A program made the position numbers and the translations under genes. The notes below the pieces were generated by a model. That model made no database searches. It was not told the origin of the DNA and saw only the letters and a list, made by a program, of their open reading frames with translations. A DNA stretch of 64,000 nucleotides from Megasphaera micronuciformis F0359 (GTDB lineage: Bacteria > Bacillota > Negativicutes > Veillonellales > Megasphaeraceae), in contig NZ_GL538208.1 of the NCBI RefSeq assembly GCF_000165735.1, forward strand, positions 544,682-608,681, written 5' to 3'. The first letter of the stretch is position 1. The number at the start of each line of letters is the position of its first letter. Positions 1 through 8,632 of this stretch are shown here, one piece after another.

Positions 1-52
1 CGGTCGTATTGTACGTGACGAATTGAAGGGGGGCTACGGTAATGAAAATTAG
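1..52 (+). CDS. ftsE: FtsE cell-division ATPase, C-terminal end only
   Basis: Only the last 16 codons are inside the window. Reading from base 2 gives an end containing GRIVRDELKGGYG, which resembles the C-terminus of the FtsE ATP-binding subunit, and stops at 50-52. It overlaps the ftsX start by 11 bases, the usual ftsE-ftsX coupling. FtsE is the cytoplasmic ATPase of the FtsEX complex that controls peptidoglycan hydrolases at the septum. The assignment rests on this short tail and on the following ftsX gene. Confidence 0.75.
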   Translation, partial: GRIVRDELKGGYGNEN

Positions 53-929
53 GACCATGAACTATTATATGGCCGAAGCCTTTACTTCCTTTAGAAGAAA
101 CAGCTTCATGTCCATTGCTTCCATTGCAACGGTTGCTTTGGCACTGTTTATTTTAGGCCTCTTTTCTATGCTGGCTGCCAATCTCGATTATTTTGCGGAC
201 AACTTGGAAAATCAGGTGGAACTCAGCGTATATTTGAAAGATGATTTGACGACGGATCAAGTCATGGCTGTAGGCCGACAATTAAAGGAATTGCCGGATG
301 TAAAGGAAATTGCCTTTACTAACAAAGACCAAGCCATGGACAAAATGAAAGAACGTATGAAGGACCAGCCGGGTATTTTGGATGCCTTGGGAGGTAAGAA
401 TCCGTTACCCACATCGTACGAAATCACCTTTAACAATCCGGAGTCGGTTAAGTCAGCAGCTGTTTCAGTGAAGGATATTAAGGGTGTAGAAAGTACTCAC
501 TACGGTCAGGACATTATTGAACAGTTATTTAAGATTGCCAATGTCATCCGTTGGGGCGGGGTTGTCCTCATCGTGTTCCTGGCTTTTGCGACTTTGTTTA
601 TTATTTCCAATACCATTCGGTTAACCGTATTTGCTCGCCGTAAAGAAATCGGTATTATGAAGTATGTGGGTGCTACGAACTGGTTTATTCGTTGGCCTTT
701 TCTCTTGGAGGGTCTGTTACTCGGGTTCATAGGCGGACTCATTGCCGATATAGCCCTGTTTCAATTCTATGAGTTCGTGACCGTATCAATTCACGAATCC
801 TTGGCGTTCTTGCCCTTAGTAAGCTTTTTCCCGTTCATGTATCAGTTGGCAGGCGGGCTTCTCGTCATCAGTATGATTATCGGTGCTATCGGCAGTACGA
901 TTTCATTAAAACGGTATATGAAGGTGTAA
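42..929 (+). CDS. ftsX: FtsX, membrane subunit of the FtsEX division complex
   Basis: This 295-residue protein has the FtsX layout: a short cytoplasmic N-terminus, a first membrane segment near residues 22-46, an extracytoplasmic domain of about 115 residues, and three more membrane segments near 170-195, 220-245 and 262-285. FtsEX couples ATP hydrolysis to activation of wall hydrolases outside the membrane. A purine-rich AAGGGGGG lies 8 bases before the ATG and supports this start. The next gene encodes a coiled-coil M23 peptidase, the kind of partner FtsX is known to activate, so the functional link is likely although inferred. Confidence 0.95.
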   Translation: MKIRTMNYYMAEAFTSFRRNSFMSIASIATVALALFILGLFSMLAANLDYFADNLENQVELSVYLKDDLTTDQVMAVGRQLKELPDVKEIAFTNKDQAMDKMKERMKDQPGILDALGGKNPLPTSYEITFNNPESVKSAAVSVKDIKGVESTHYGQDIIEQLFKIANVIRWGGVVLIVFLAFATLFIISNTIRLTVFARRKEIGIMKYVGATNWFIRWPFLLEGLLLGFIGGLIADIALFQFYEFVTVSIHESLAFLPLVSFFPFMYQLAGGLLVISMIIGAIGSTISLKRYMKV

Positions 930-933
930 CTAT

Positions 934-2112
934 ATGAAAGATACGCTTATTACGAAAAAAAGATTGGCCGCCTTGGCTGCCGCTGTCCTGCTCATGCCTT
1001 GTTTTATGACCTTTGCGGAAGATGAAGACTTACAAGGACAGCTTTCTGACGTACAGAGTCAAATGGAACAACAACAGCAGAAAAAAGGGGCTGCCGAAGT
1101 TACGATCGGTAGTGTGTCCGAAAGACTGCGGGCCATTCAGGACGCTCTTGATACGGCTATGAAAGAATATAAATCCATTACTCAGGCAATTACGGCAACG
1201 GAAAAGAAAATTGCCGATACACAAAAAGAGTTGGATAAGGCGCAGAAAGAATTGGAATCCAGACAGGGAGTACTCAGCAAGCGTATTCGCGATATTTATA
1301 TGCACGGTCAGTTGAATTATCTGGATGTAGTTATCGGAGCCAAGGACTTTAATGACTTTGCCAACCGTGTTGAATTGTTGCGCCGTATTATAGCGGCCGA
1401 TATGGATTTAATTTCCAACATCCGAGATGAACAGAGTCGAATCTCGGAAGCCAAGGCGACATTGGAAAAAGAACATGAACGTCAGGCACAGTTGCAGGCG
1501 CAATCGGCAGCCAAAAAGGATGAAATTGAAAAGCGCAAGGCGGAGCAACAGGTCTTATTGGCTCAGGCCCAAAATGACAAGGCTACGGCTGAAGCGGCTC
1601 TGGCTGAATTACAAGCGTCTTCCAATGCCATTACGGCTATGTTGCAACAACGTGCGGCCGCACGAGCTGCCGCATCCTCGGCGGGCGGGGGTGGAGGCGG
1701 AGCCGTCTCTTATCAGGCAGTCAGCGGTTCAGGTGTATTCATGTGGCCTGTAAGCGGCCCTATTACATCGCCCTTCGGCTATAGAGATCATCCTATTTTC
1801 GGCAGACAGATTCTACATGCCGGTATCGATATCGGTGTTGATGAAGGTACGCCCGTAGCGGCGGCCGATTCAGGGGTTGTTGTCGACGCCGATTGGCTCG
1901 GCGGTTACGGTTATGCCGTCATTATTGACCACGGTAACGGATTATCTACCGTATACGGTCATAATTCATCGCTGAATGTATCGCCCGGACAGAGTGTGTC
2001 CAAGGGGCAGATTATTGCTTATTCAGGTTCTACCGGTAATTCGACGGGTCCTCATGTACACTTTGAAGTGCGTTCGGGCGGGGAACCGGTTGACCCCATG
2101 GGATATTTATAA
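934..2112 (+). CDS. EnvC-like coiled-coil murein hydrolase (M23 domain)
   Basis: The 392-residue protein has a signal peptide (about residues 1-28), a long coiled coil (about 30-240) rich in Glu, Gln, Lys and Ala, a Gly-rich hinge near 249-255 and a C-terminal M23 metallopeptidase domain (about 275-385). The LytM-type zinc ligands are present: His295 and Asp299 in HAGID, and His376 in HVHFE. Intact ligands suggest an active endopeptidase, unlike the degenerate EnvC of E. coli. It directly follows ftsX and precedes ctpA, as in many Firmicutes, so it is probably the FtsEX-regulated wall hydrolase. Confidence 0.9.
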   Translation: MKDTLITKKRLAALAAAVLLMPCFMTFAEDEDLQGQLSDVQSQMEQQQQKKGAAEVTIGSVSERLRAIQDALDTAMKEYKSITQAITATEKKIADTQKELDKAQKELESRQGVLSKRIRDIYMHGQLNYLDVVIGAKDFNDFANRVELLRRIIAADMDLISNIRDEQSRISEAKATLEKEHERQAQLQAQSAAKKDEIEKRKAEQQVLLAQAQNDKATAEAALAELQASSNAITAMLQQRAAARAAASSAGGGGGGAVSYQAVSGSGVFMWPVSGPITSPFGYRDHPIFGRQILHAGIDIGVDEGTPVAAADSGVVVDADWLGGYGYAVIIDHGNGLSTVYGHNSSLNVSPGQSVSKGQIIAYSGSTGNSTGPHVHFEVRSGGEPVDPMGYL

Positions 2113-2124
2113 GAGGTACGGGGA

Positions 2125-3276
2125 ATGAAAGTAAGAAAGGTACTTTTAAGAATTATTGCCTCTGTATTGGCACTGTTTTTTACGGCCAATGTCCTTATCT
2201 GCAGTCTCTCATATGCCTATCTCGGTGATCCTTTAGGGCTGTTTAAAATTATCAGAGTTGCGCAGATTGTTAACAACCACTATGTGTCGGGCGTGGACGG
2301 TAAGAGCCTTTTAAGCGGGGCTTTAGAAGGATTGGTTGCCACTTTGGATGACAGACACACGCTTTATTTGGGGGGCGATGATTTCCGTGAGTTTACGGAA
2401 TCTACCAATGCGGCTTACGGCGGTATCGGCATCTATCTTTCTCAAACGGATGAGAAGAAACCCTTTGTAGCCGGATTGATGGAAGGCATGCCCGCAGAGG
2501 CAGCCGGCTTGGAACGGGGCGATATCATTACAGCCGTAAACGGTGAGTCTGTCGACAGTATGAAGCTTGAAGATATTTCCAAGCGGATTCGCGGTCCCGT
2601 AGGCACGAATGTCACTTTAACCGTTTCGCGTAACGGTGAAGAACGAGATTTCGACGTTGTTCGCAAAGAAATTACCATTAAGACCGTAGCATCTCGCATG
2701 ATGGAGAATAAAGTAGGATACATTCGCATAGCGTCTTTCAGTTCGGGGACGGCGGAAGAGTTTGCCGAAGCCTATAAGGCTTTGAAAGAAGATGGGATGA
2801 CGGGATTGATCGTTGATGTGCGCAATAATCCCGGCGGTTTGGTAGATCAGGCTGCCGGCGTCGCCGACTATTTATTGCCTGAAGGCAGTACGGTTGTAAC
2901 CTTTTCACAACGAAACGATGAGGATCAAGTGTTTACGACAAAGGCTGCAGGTGTTAAAATACCTTTAGTCGTACTGGTGAATGAAAATTCCGCCAGTGCT
3001 TCGGAAATTTTGGCCGGTGATGTACAAGACCTTCATGCCGGCGTGATTATCGGCACGAAGACGTACGGGAAAGGAACGGTACAGGCTGTATATCCCGTAG
3101 ATGATGACAGTGCCGTTAAAGTAACTATTGCCAAGTACAAGACGGCATCGGGAAGAGAAGTAGACGGAACAGGTATTGAACCTGATGTTGTAGTGCCCTT
3201 AGAGGCAAATGATAATACGGATTACCAGTTGCAAAAAGCACTGGAAACGATTCAATCCATGCAGGAGAACAGATAG
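2125..3276 (+). CDS. ctpA: S41 C-terminal processing protease (CtpA/CtpB)
   Basis: The 383-residue protein has an N-terminal membrane anchor or signal segment (about residues 7-30), a PDZ domain (about 90-175) and an S41 serine protease domain. The catalytic Ser291 lies in NENSASASE, Lys316 in GKGTVQ and Gln320 four residues later, which is the spacing known for CtpB-type enzymes. It acts outside the cytoplasmic membrane, cutting C-termini of envelope proteins. GGGGA lies just before the ATG. A strong terminator follows at 3283-3312. Its place after ftsX and the M23 hydrolase suggests a role in wall or division proteolysis. Confidence 0.92.
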   Translation: MKVRKVLLRIIASVLALFFTANVLICSLSYAYLGDPLGLFKIIRVAQIVNNHYVSGVDGKSLLSGALEGLVATLDDRHTLYLGGDDFREFTESTNAAYGGIGIYLSQTDEKKPFVAGLMEGMPAEAAGLERGDIITAVNGESVDSMKLEDISKRIRGPVGTNVTLTVSRNGEERDFDVVRKEITIKTVASRMMENKVGYIRIASFSSGTAEEFAEAYKALKEDGMTGLIVDVRNNPGGLVDQAAGVADYLLPEGSTVVTFSQRNDEDQVFTTKAAGVKIPLVVLVNENSASASEILAGDVQDLHAGVIIGTKTYGKGTVQAVYPVDDDSAVKVTIAKYKTASGREVDGTGIEPDVVVPLEANDNTDYQLQKALETIQSMQENR

Positions 3277-3282
3277 ACTCGG

Positions 3283-3312
3283 ACGCGGTATATCTGTATA
3301 CCGCGTTTTTTT
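3283..3312 (+). terminator. Intrinsic terminator after ctpA
   Basis: A 10-base-pair stem (ACGCGGTATA / TATACCGCGT) with a 4-base loop is followed by seven T. It lies only 14 bases before the obgE start, so no promoter fits between hairpin and gene. Confidence 0.85.
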
Positions 3313-3326
3313 ATAAGGAGAGTACC

Positions 3327-4601
3327 ATGTTTATAGACAGAGCAAGAATTTTTGTCCAGTCCGGTAAGGGCGGCGACGGTATGAGCAGCTTTCGTCATGA
3401 AAAGTATGTTCCCAAGGGCGGACCTAACGGCGGTGATGGCGGTCGAGGCGGCAATGTTGTCCTCGTGGCGGACCGCAATATAAATACGCTTGTCGATTTT
3501 CGCTATCGTCGACTTTTTAAGGCTAAACCCGGCGGTAAAGGGGCGGGCAGTAATAAGTACGGTGCCAATGCGGATGATTTGATTATTCCTGTTCCTGTCG
3601 GCACTATCGTTAAAGATGAAGCATCGGATAAAGTGATGGCCGACTTAAGCTTTGACGGCCAAGAGGTCATTGTGGCGGCCGGAGGTAGAGGCGGCAGAGG
3701 TAACTATCATTTTAGAACCAGTGCCAATAGAACGCCGACCTTTGCCGAAAAAGGAGAACCCGGTGTAGAACGGTGGCTGCGTTTGGAATTAAAAGTATTG
3801 GCGGATGTAGGCCTTTTAGGTTATCCCAGCGTAGGTAAGTCCAGTATTTTAAGGAAGGTTTCGGCAGCCCAACCGGAAGTGGCGGCCTATCATTTCACAA
3901 CCTTACACCCTATCCTTGGCGTTGTCGATTTAGAAGATCAGCGCTCCTTTGTTATGGCCGACATTCCGGGGCTTATTGAAGGGGCCGGAGAAGGTGTCGG
4001 TTTAGGACATGACTTCTTACGGCACGTTGAACGAACGAAGGTCCTGGTTCATGTATTGGATATAGCGGAAACGGAAGGCCGTGACGCTGTTGAAGACTTT
4101 GAAACGATTAATGCCGAATTGGCCAAGTATAGTGAAAAGTTGGCGAAGAAAAAGCAAATTGTAGCAGCTAATAAAATCGATCTTTTGACAGAAGATGATG
4201 AAAAATTAAAACGCTTAAAAAAATATATGAATGAACAAGATATAGAGGTATATCCCGTTTGTGCCGTCAGCGGTGAAGGCTTGCATGAATTGCTGGAAAG
4301 GGTTTGGACTTTAATCGGTGAATACGAGCCTGAAGCCGACGATTCGGATGAAGAAGTATTGTACAAGCCGGAAGTGAAGGCTGACTTTGAAGTTTCGCGT
4401 GATGACGACGGAGCCTTCGTAATTACGGGTATGCGTATTGAACGCCTTGTAGCCATGACAAATTTCGATGATGACCAATCCGTTCGTCGTTTCCAACGGA
4501 TTTGGCGTTATATGGAATTGGATAAAATGCTGAAGGAAGCCGGCATAGAAGACGGCGACACGGTTCGTATTTATTCCACAGAATTCGAATATCATCAATA
4601 A
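3327..4601 (+). CDS. obgE: ObgE/CgtA ribosome-assembly GTPase
   Basis: The 424-residue protein has the three Obg parts: a Gly-rich Obg fold (about residues 1-158), a GTPase domain (about 159-330) with GYPSVGKSS, DIPGLIEGA and NKID motifs, and a C-terminal OCT domain (about 350-424). Obg GTPases bind the 50S precursor and link ribosome maturation to stress signalling. The OCT domain is typical of Firmicutes. AAGGAG precedes the ATG at good spacing. It stands at the head of a ribosome/NAD gene run (yhbY, nadD, yqeK, rsfS). Confidence 0.97.
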   Translation: MFIDRARIFVQSGKGGDGMSSFRHEKYVPKGGPNGGDGGRGGNVVLVADRNINTLVDFRYRRLFKAKPGGKGAGSNKYGANADDLIIPVPVGTIVKDEASDKVMADLSFDGQEVIVAAGGRGGRGNYHFRTSANRTPTFAEKGEPGVERWLRLELKVLADVGLLGYPSVGKSSILRKVSAAQPEVAAYHFTTLHPILGVVDLEDQRSFVMADIPGLIEGAGEGVGLGHDFLRHVERTKVLVHVLDIAETEGRDAVEDFETINAELAKYSEKLAKKKQIVAANKIDLLTEDDEKLKRLKKYMNEQDIEVYPVCAVSGEGLHELLERVWTLIGEYEPEADDSDEEVLYKPEVKADFEVSRDDDGAFVITGMRIERLVAMTNFDDDQSVRRFQRIWRYMELDKMLKEAGIEDGDTVRIYSTEFEYHQ

Positions 4602-4611
4602 AGGAGATACT

Positions 4612-4908
4612 ATGCTGACAGGAAAAGATAAACGTACGTTAAAGGCCATGGCGACTCATTTGCCGTCAGTCGTACAAATCGGTAAAGACGGACTTTCCGA
4701 TCCGGTTATTGATAGTACGCGTGCCGTTCTTACCGCCAGAGAGTTAATTAAAATTCATGTTTTAAACAATGCGGACTTGGATATAAAGGACGTAACGGCG
4801 GATTTGGCGGATATGCTGGGAGCGGAAACGGTACAAACTATCGGCCATTATGGAGTGCTGTTTAAAAAGAAAAAAGAAAAATCGAAGTTCGATTTTATTA
4901 AGGCATAG
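4612..4908 (+). CDS. yhbY: YhbY-family CRM-domain RNA-binding protein
   Basis: The 98-residue protein is essentially one CRM domain. It starts with LTGKDKRTLKAMA and carries the QIGKDG motif typical of YhbY, with a basic tail. YhbY associates with pre-50S ribosomal particles. The start has a GGAG site, and the gene lies 10 bases after obgE, matching the conserved obgE-yhbY coupling in Firmicutes. Confidence 0.93.
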   Translation: MLTGKDKRTLKAMATHLPSVVQIGKDGLSDPVIDSTRAVLTARELIKIHVLNNADLDIKDVTADLADMLGAETVQTIGHYGVLFKKKKEKSKFDFIKA

Positions 4909-4917
4909 TCCGTCATT

Positions 4918-5076
4918 ATGGGTATACGGGTTATTTGCGGATATCTAAGAACATTAAGACAGTACGCGTCATCACCGAAAACGCAATATGAATACAAGCA
5001 TTATGCTCTATTCCTGCTCATGATGGGGATAGTCGTATTCTTTCTCTGGGGAGGCATCTATTTGTATGACGGTTAA
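4918..5076 (+). CDS. Small single-pass membrane protein, 52 residues, unknown
   Basis: An open frame from ATG 4918 to TAA 5074-5076 encodes 52 residues: a basic, Tyr-rich N-terminal half followed by one hydrophobic segment (about residues 30-48) with LFLLMMGIVVFF. Its last 11 bases overlap the nadD start, an arrangement that suggests translational coupling. The only ribosome-site candidate is AAGG about 13 bases upstream, which is weak. I do not recognise a family. It fills the gap between yhbY and nadD, which otherwise would be 157 empty bases in a tightly packed operon. It could be a chance frame, but membrane character plus overlap favour a real gene. Confidence 0.5.
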   Translation: MGIRVICGYLRTLRQYASSPKTQYEYKHYALFLLMMGIVVFFLWGGIYLYDG

Positions 5077-5674
5077 AAGACGTATAGGCCTTATGGGAGG
5101 TACGTTTAATCCCATACATATGGGACATCTGATCATAGCGGAAGAAGCGAGAGAAAAATTTGCCTTGGAAAAGGTGGTTTTCATTCCTTCATATATTACG
5201 CCCAACAAAGAAGTGGAAGCAGCTCCGGCTGAGGAGCGATTGCGTATGGTAGAATTGGCCGTAGAGTCCAATCCTTATTTTTCGGTAAGTGATATGGAAA
5301 TACGGCAAAAGGGCATGTCGTATACGGTAAGCACTTTAAGGGCCTTAAAAGAGCTGTACGGAGATGATTGGGAGCTGTATTTTATTTCAGGAACCGACGC
5401 AGTAGCGAGTCTTCCCCTGTGGTATCAACCGGAACAGATTTTAACCTTATGCCGCTTCATAGGGGCTGTCAGACCCGGAGGAATACAAAAGGCCGAAGAA
5501 GTTGTCGCTTCGTTTAAAAAGAGGGGAAAGAATATTGAACTCTTACCTGTCCCGGCAATAGACATATCGTCTACGGATATACGCAATCGCATTCGAAACG
5601 GCAAATCCGTACGTTATATGGTGCCTGAAAAAGTATATACTTATATAAAAGAGAAGAGGATGTACAGTGAATAA
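5066..5674 (+). CDS. nadD: Nicotinate-nucleotide adenylyltransferase
   Basis: The 202-residue protein carries the nucleotidyltransferase signature GGTFNPIHMGH near residue 11 and the C-terminal ISSTDIRNRI motif of NadD. It joins nicotinate mononucleotide and ATP to form deamido-NAD, the step shared by de novo and salvage NAD synthesis in the cytoplasm. GGGGAGG lies 11 bases before the ATG. It overlaps the small membrane ORF upstream and overlaps yqeK downstream by 8 bases, so the three are probably co-translated. Confidence 0.96.
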   Translation: MTVKRRIGLMGGTFNPIHMGHLIIAEEAREKFALEKVVFIPSYITPNKEVEAAPAEERLRMVELAVESNPYFSVSDMEIRQKGMSYTVSTLRALKELYGDDWELYFISGTDAVASLPLWYQPEQILTLCRFIGAVRPGGIQKAEEVVASFKKRGKNIELLPVPAIDISSTDIRNRIRNGKSVRYMVPEKVYTYIKEKRMYSE

Positions 5675-6260
5675 AAAGCTGCGTGAAAAGATTGTAGAAG
5701 ATATGAAACAAAGGTTATCGGCTAAACGCTTTAAGCACGTGTTGGCCGTTGCCGATGCGGCGGTCAAGCTGGCACATCACTACGGACAGAATGAAGAGAA
5801 GGCGGAGTTGGCGGGACTTTTGCATGATGCCGCTAAGGAAGAAAGCTTGAAATGCATGCAGGATTCGGCACGTATCTTGTACGGTTCCACGTTGGATGAC
5901 GAGGTCATGCAACGTCCCGAATTGTTGCACGGATATGCGGCGGCAGCTTACGCCTCACTAACGTATAATATATTTGACAATGACGTACTTCGAGCCATTG
6001 CTTACCATACGACGGGGCATATTGAAATGTCCCCTTTGGAAAAAATTATTTTTCTTGCCGATTATATTGAAGTGAATCGTGATTTCCCCGAAGCGGAAGA
6101 GCTTAGAAAAATAGCCTTTATAGACTTGGATCGGGCAGTTTTAAAGGGATATGATACGACTCTGGACTATTTAATTAAACAGGAAAAAGCTATTTATACG
6201 GGAACGGTTGCCAACAGAAACGCTTTGTTGGCGGAAGTGAAAAAAGCGGACGGAGTATAA
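5667..6260 (+). CDS. yqeK: YqeK HD-domain diadenosine tetraphosphate hydrolase
   Basis: This 197-residue HD-domain protein starts with GTG inside the nadD end. Metal-binding HD motifs are visible (KHVLAVADAA, LLHDAAKE and YHTTGH). The YqeK family splits Ap4A symmetrically to two ADP. The nadD-yqeK-LCP-rsfS order is conserved in Firmicutes, which supports the call. The length is normal for the family and nothing looks broken. Confidence 0.92.
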   Translation: MNKKLREKIVEDMKQRLSAKRFKHVLAVADAAVKLAHHYGQNEEKAELAGLLHDAAKEESLKCMQDSARILYGSTLDDEVMQRPELLHGYAAAAYASLTYNIFDNDVLRAIAYHTTGHIEMSPLEKIIFLADYIEVNRDFPEAEELRKIAFIDLDRAVLKGYDTTLDYLIKQEKAIYTGTVANRNALLAEVKKADGV

Positions 6261-6262
6261 AC

Positions 6263-7384
6263 ATGACAAAAAAAGAACGAAGCGACCACTCGCCGAGGCG
6301 CAGAAGAAAAGCGGCAGGCAGGAAGAGTACTTTCTTACGTAAAGCCCTAGGTTTGATTATCCTTTTTTTTGTCGTAGCGGGTCTGGCATTTGCCTGGCGT
6401 ACGAATGGACAGAATTTGGCAGGTAAGGATGCCTTCTCCCAAACGGAAGCGGATATTCCCGTCTATACGCTTATTGTAGGCGTAGATGATGAACAACCTC
6501 AACAATGCAATTTTGTCGCCTTGGCAGCCGTAAATAAAGATAAGCACCATGTAGATCTTATTGTTCTTCCCGATAATACGAAAATAGAAGGACGAAAGGA
6601 AAAGGGACCGCAGACTTTGGCTTCCGTCTATGGCGAAGGCGGGTTGACGCTTTTACAGGCCGTAGTGGAAGATATGTTTCATGTATCTGTTAAGAATCAC
6701 ATTGTTTTTACACAAGAATCGTTTCGTAAGCTCATGGATATGAACGGCGGTATGGATATGTATGTTGAAAAGAATATGTATCATGCCGATAATGCGGGAC
6801 AGACCGACATTAACTTATTTCAAGGATATCAACATTTAAGCAGCGACGAGGCCTTAGGTTATATGCGCTATCTTGACAGTGATGGGGATTTGGCGCGTGC
6901 ACGCAGACAGCTGCGGTTTATTAAGCTGTTTTTGACGGAACAATTAAAACATTACGGATTGACCAATGCAGTGGAGATTTATCGCTTCTGGACGAGTGTC
7001 GATTCCGATATTTCTACTAAGGATATGGCTAAGTTGGTATACGCTTTCGGCGGTACAAATGTATCCGATTTTTCTTTTTATATCTTGCCGGGAGAGTCGT
7101 CGACAATACGTAGTGACAAGGCCTTGGATAATGCGGATTATTGGGTGTATGATCCTATAGAAGCACAAAAGCTTATAGGCATGACCAATAACTCTCTGGC
7201 TTCGGATGTGACATTCGTACCCGAACGGCCTGTCAGCTCCGGAGAAAAAGATAGTAAGGACAATAAGGACGGTAGAGACAAGTCGACAAAAGACGGTAGC
7301 AAAAAATCCGACGGTAAGGATAGTGACAAGGGTGGATCCGGTGCTTTACCGAACACACCCAAGACTAAAGGTAGTAATCAATAA
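6263..7384 (+). CDS. LytR-CpsA-Psr (LCP) family wall-polymer ligase
   Basis: The 373-residue protein has a basic N-terminus, one membrane segment (about residues 28-45) and an extracytoplasmic LCP domain (about 65-245). Arg-rich motifs typical of the family's pyrophosphate pocket include LARARRQ. LCP enzymes transfer undecaprenyl-linked glycopolymers to peptidoglycan or other acceptors. The last 55 residues are a low-complexity tail of Lys, Asp, Ser and Gly ending in GALPNTPKTKG, probably disordered. In a Gram-negative-walled Firmicute the acceptor polymer is unclear. Confidence 0.85.
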   Translation: MTKKERSDHSPRRRRKAAGRKSTFLRKALGLIILFFVVAGLAFAWRTNGQNLAGKDAFSQTEADIPVYTLIVGVDDEQPQQCNFVALAAVNKDKHHVDLIVLPDNTKIEGRKEKGPQTLASVYGEGGLTLLQAVVEDMFHVSVKNHIVFTQESFRKLMDMNGGMDMYVEKNMYHADNAGQTDINLFQGYQHLSSDEALGYMRYLDSDGDLARARRQLRFIKLFLTEQLKHYGLTNAVEIYRFWTSVDSDISTKDMAKLVYAFGGTNVSDFSFYILPGESSTIRSDKALDNADYWVYDPIEAQKLIGMTNNSLASDVTFVPERPVSSGEKDSKDNKDGRDKSTKDGSKKSDGKDSDKGGSGALPNTPKTKGSNQ

Positions 7385-7395
7385 GGAGTATAAAA

Positions 7396-7746
7396 ATGAT
7401 TGAACAAAACAATGCATATGAGGTAGCCGTACGAGCTGCCGCGGATAAAAAAGGATCGGCTATTGAAGTTCTGGACATGTCGCAAACATCACTCATGGCT
7501 GACCAGTTTGTCATTGTCACGGCTAATAATGTAAAACAGGCACAGGCTATAGCCGACAATGTAGAAGAAAACCTTAAAAAAGAAGGATTTACGGTTTATC
7601 ATCGTGAGGGTTATACAACGGGACGATGGATTTTATTGGACGCCGGGGAAACGATAGTTCATATTTTCGTCTCCGACGATCGTGAATACTACGGTCTTGA
7701 ACAGGTATGGGCAGATGTTCCTCGACTTAAGGTTGCAGGAGAGTAA
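7396..7746 (+). CDS. rsfS: Ribosomal silencing factor RsfS
   Basis: The 116-residue protein has the RsfS/DUF143 fold, with DQFVIVTANN near the middle and the C-terminal YYGLEQVWADVP motif that is nearly invariant in this family. RsfS binds ribosomal protein L14 and blocks subunit joining in starvation. AAGGAG precedes the start, and the next gene follows by 1 base, suggesting one transcript from obgE or yqeK onward. Confidence 0.95.
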   Translation: MIEQNNAYEVAVRAAADKKGSAIEVLDMSQTSLMADQFVIVTANNVKQAQAIADNVEENLKKEGFTVYHREGYTTGRWILLDAGETIVHIFVSDDREYYGLEQVWADVPRLKVAGE

Positions 7747-7747
7747 C

Positions 7748-8614
7748 ATGGGCGTCAAGTTATGTGAAAATACGGTTGTCGAATTAAAAGTGCTTCGCAT
7801 AAGTGATGTAGGTGCTTTTTTAGACGGGCAAACGGGAAATACAAATGACGATATTCTCTTACATAAGAATCAACAGATTCACCCGGTTCAGCAGGGGGAT
7901 ACGGTGCGGGTCTTTTTATATCATGACCCGTCGGGGCGATTGACGGCCAGTATGCGGCTGCCGAAAATCAAGATCGGACAGATCGGATATGCTCCGGTCA
8001 TCAATACGACCCGTTTCGGAGCCTTTGTCGACGTAGGTACGGAACGCGGCATTTTTATGCCCTTTGCGGAAATGAAGGGTCGCCCGAAAGAAGGAGAATA
8101 CGTATGGGTTAAGTTATATGAAGATAAGTCGCATCGCTTAGCAGTTACGATGGAAGTGGAAGATGAAATGCGCCGAGCTTCCGTAGCGGCAAAAGATGCA
8201 AAAATCGGAGACTGGGTAGAAGGAGCTGTTTACAATATAACGGAAAACGGAGCCTATTTAATGACCCGTGAACGTTGGATTGCCTTTCTGCATCGTAGCG
8301 AATGGACTACACCTGTCTTAATCGGTCAGATGATTAAAGGACGCATCGCATTTATACGGGATGACGGGCGTATTAATATATCCTTGCGTAAAGTTAAAGA
8401 AGCGGCTATGGACGAGGATAGTGAAAAAATAATGTCTCTTTTAGACGCTCGTAACGGTAAGATGCCCTATGGGGATAAAACGGATCCTTTGGTTATTAAA
8501 AGTAAATTCGGTCTTAGTAAGGCCGCATTTAAAAGAGCGTTGGGAAGACTCATGAAAGAAGGCCGAGTACGCCAAGACGACGGATGGACCTATGTCGTTT
8601 CTCATGACGAGTAG
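7748..8614 (+). CDS. CvfB-like S1-domain RNA-binding protein
   Basis: From the ATG at 7748 (GGAGAG just upstream) the protein has 288 residues: tandem S1-like OB folds (about residues 1-65, 70-140 and 145-215) and a C-terminal winged-helix region with KSKFGLSKAAFKRALGRL. This is the CvfB/YitL architecture, linked to RNA binding and, in staphylococci, virulence regulation. A longer frame to 7682 exists but overlaps rsfS and lacks a ribosome site. Function here is inferred from the family only. Confidence 0.85.
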   Translation: MGVKLCENTVVELKVLRISDVGAFLDGQTGNTNDDILLHKNQQIHPVQQGDTVRVFLYHDPSGRLTASMRLPKIKIGQIGYAPVINTTRFGAFVDVGTERGIFMPFAEMKGRPKEGEYVWVKLYEDKSHRLAVTMEVEDEMRRASVAAKDAKIGDWVEGAVYNITENGAYLMTRERWIAFLHRSEWTTPVLIGQMIKGRIAFIRDDGRINISLRKVKEAAMDEDSEKIMSLLDARNGKMPYGDKTDPLVIKSKFGLSKAAFKRALGRLMKEGRVRQDDGWTYVVSHDE

Positions 8615-8632
8615 GCCTTGGGAGGAAAAGTT

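Noticed and set aside
7330-7384. Sortase signal in the LCP protein tail (LPNTP)
   Set aside because: The motif lacks Gly at the last place, and no hydrophobic segment or basic tail follows.
8618-8632. TTG start for thrC
   Set aside because: The TTG lies inside the ribosome-binding region GGGAGGAAA; the ATG at 8633 is well placed.
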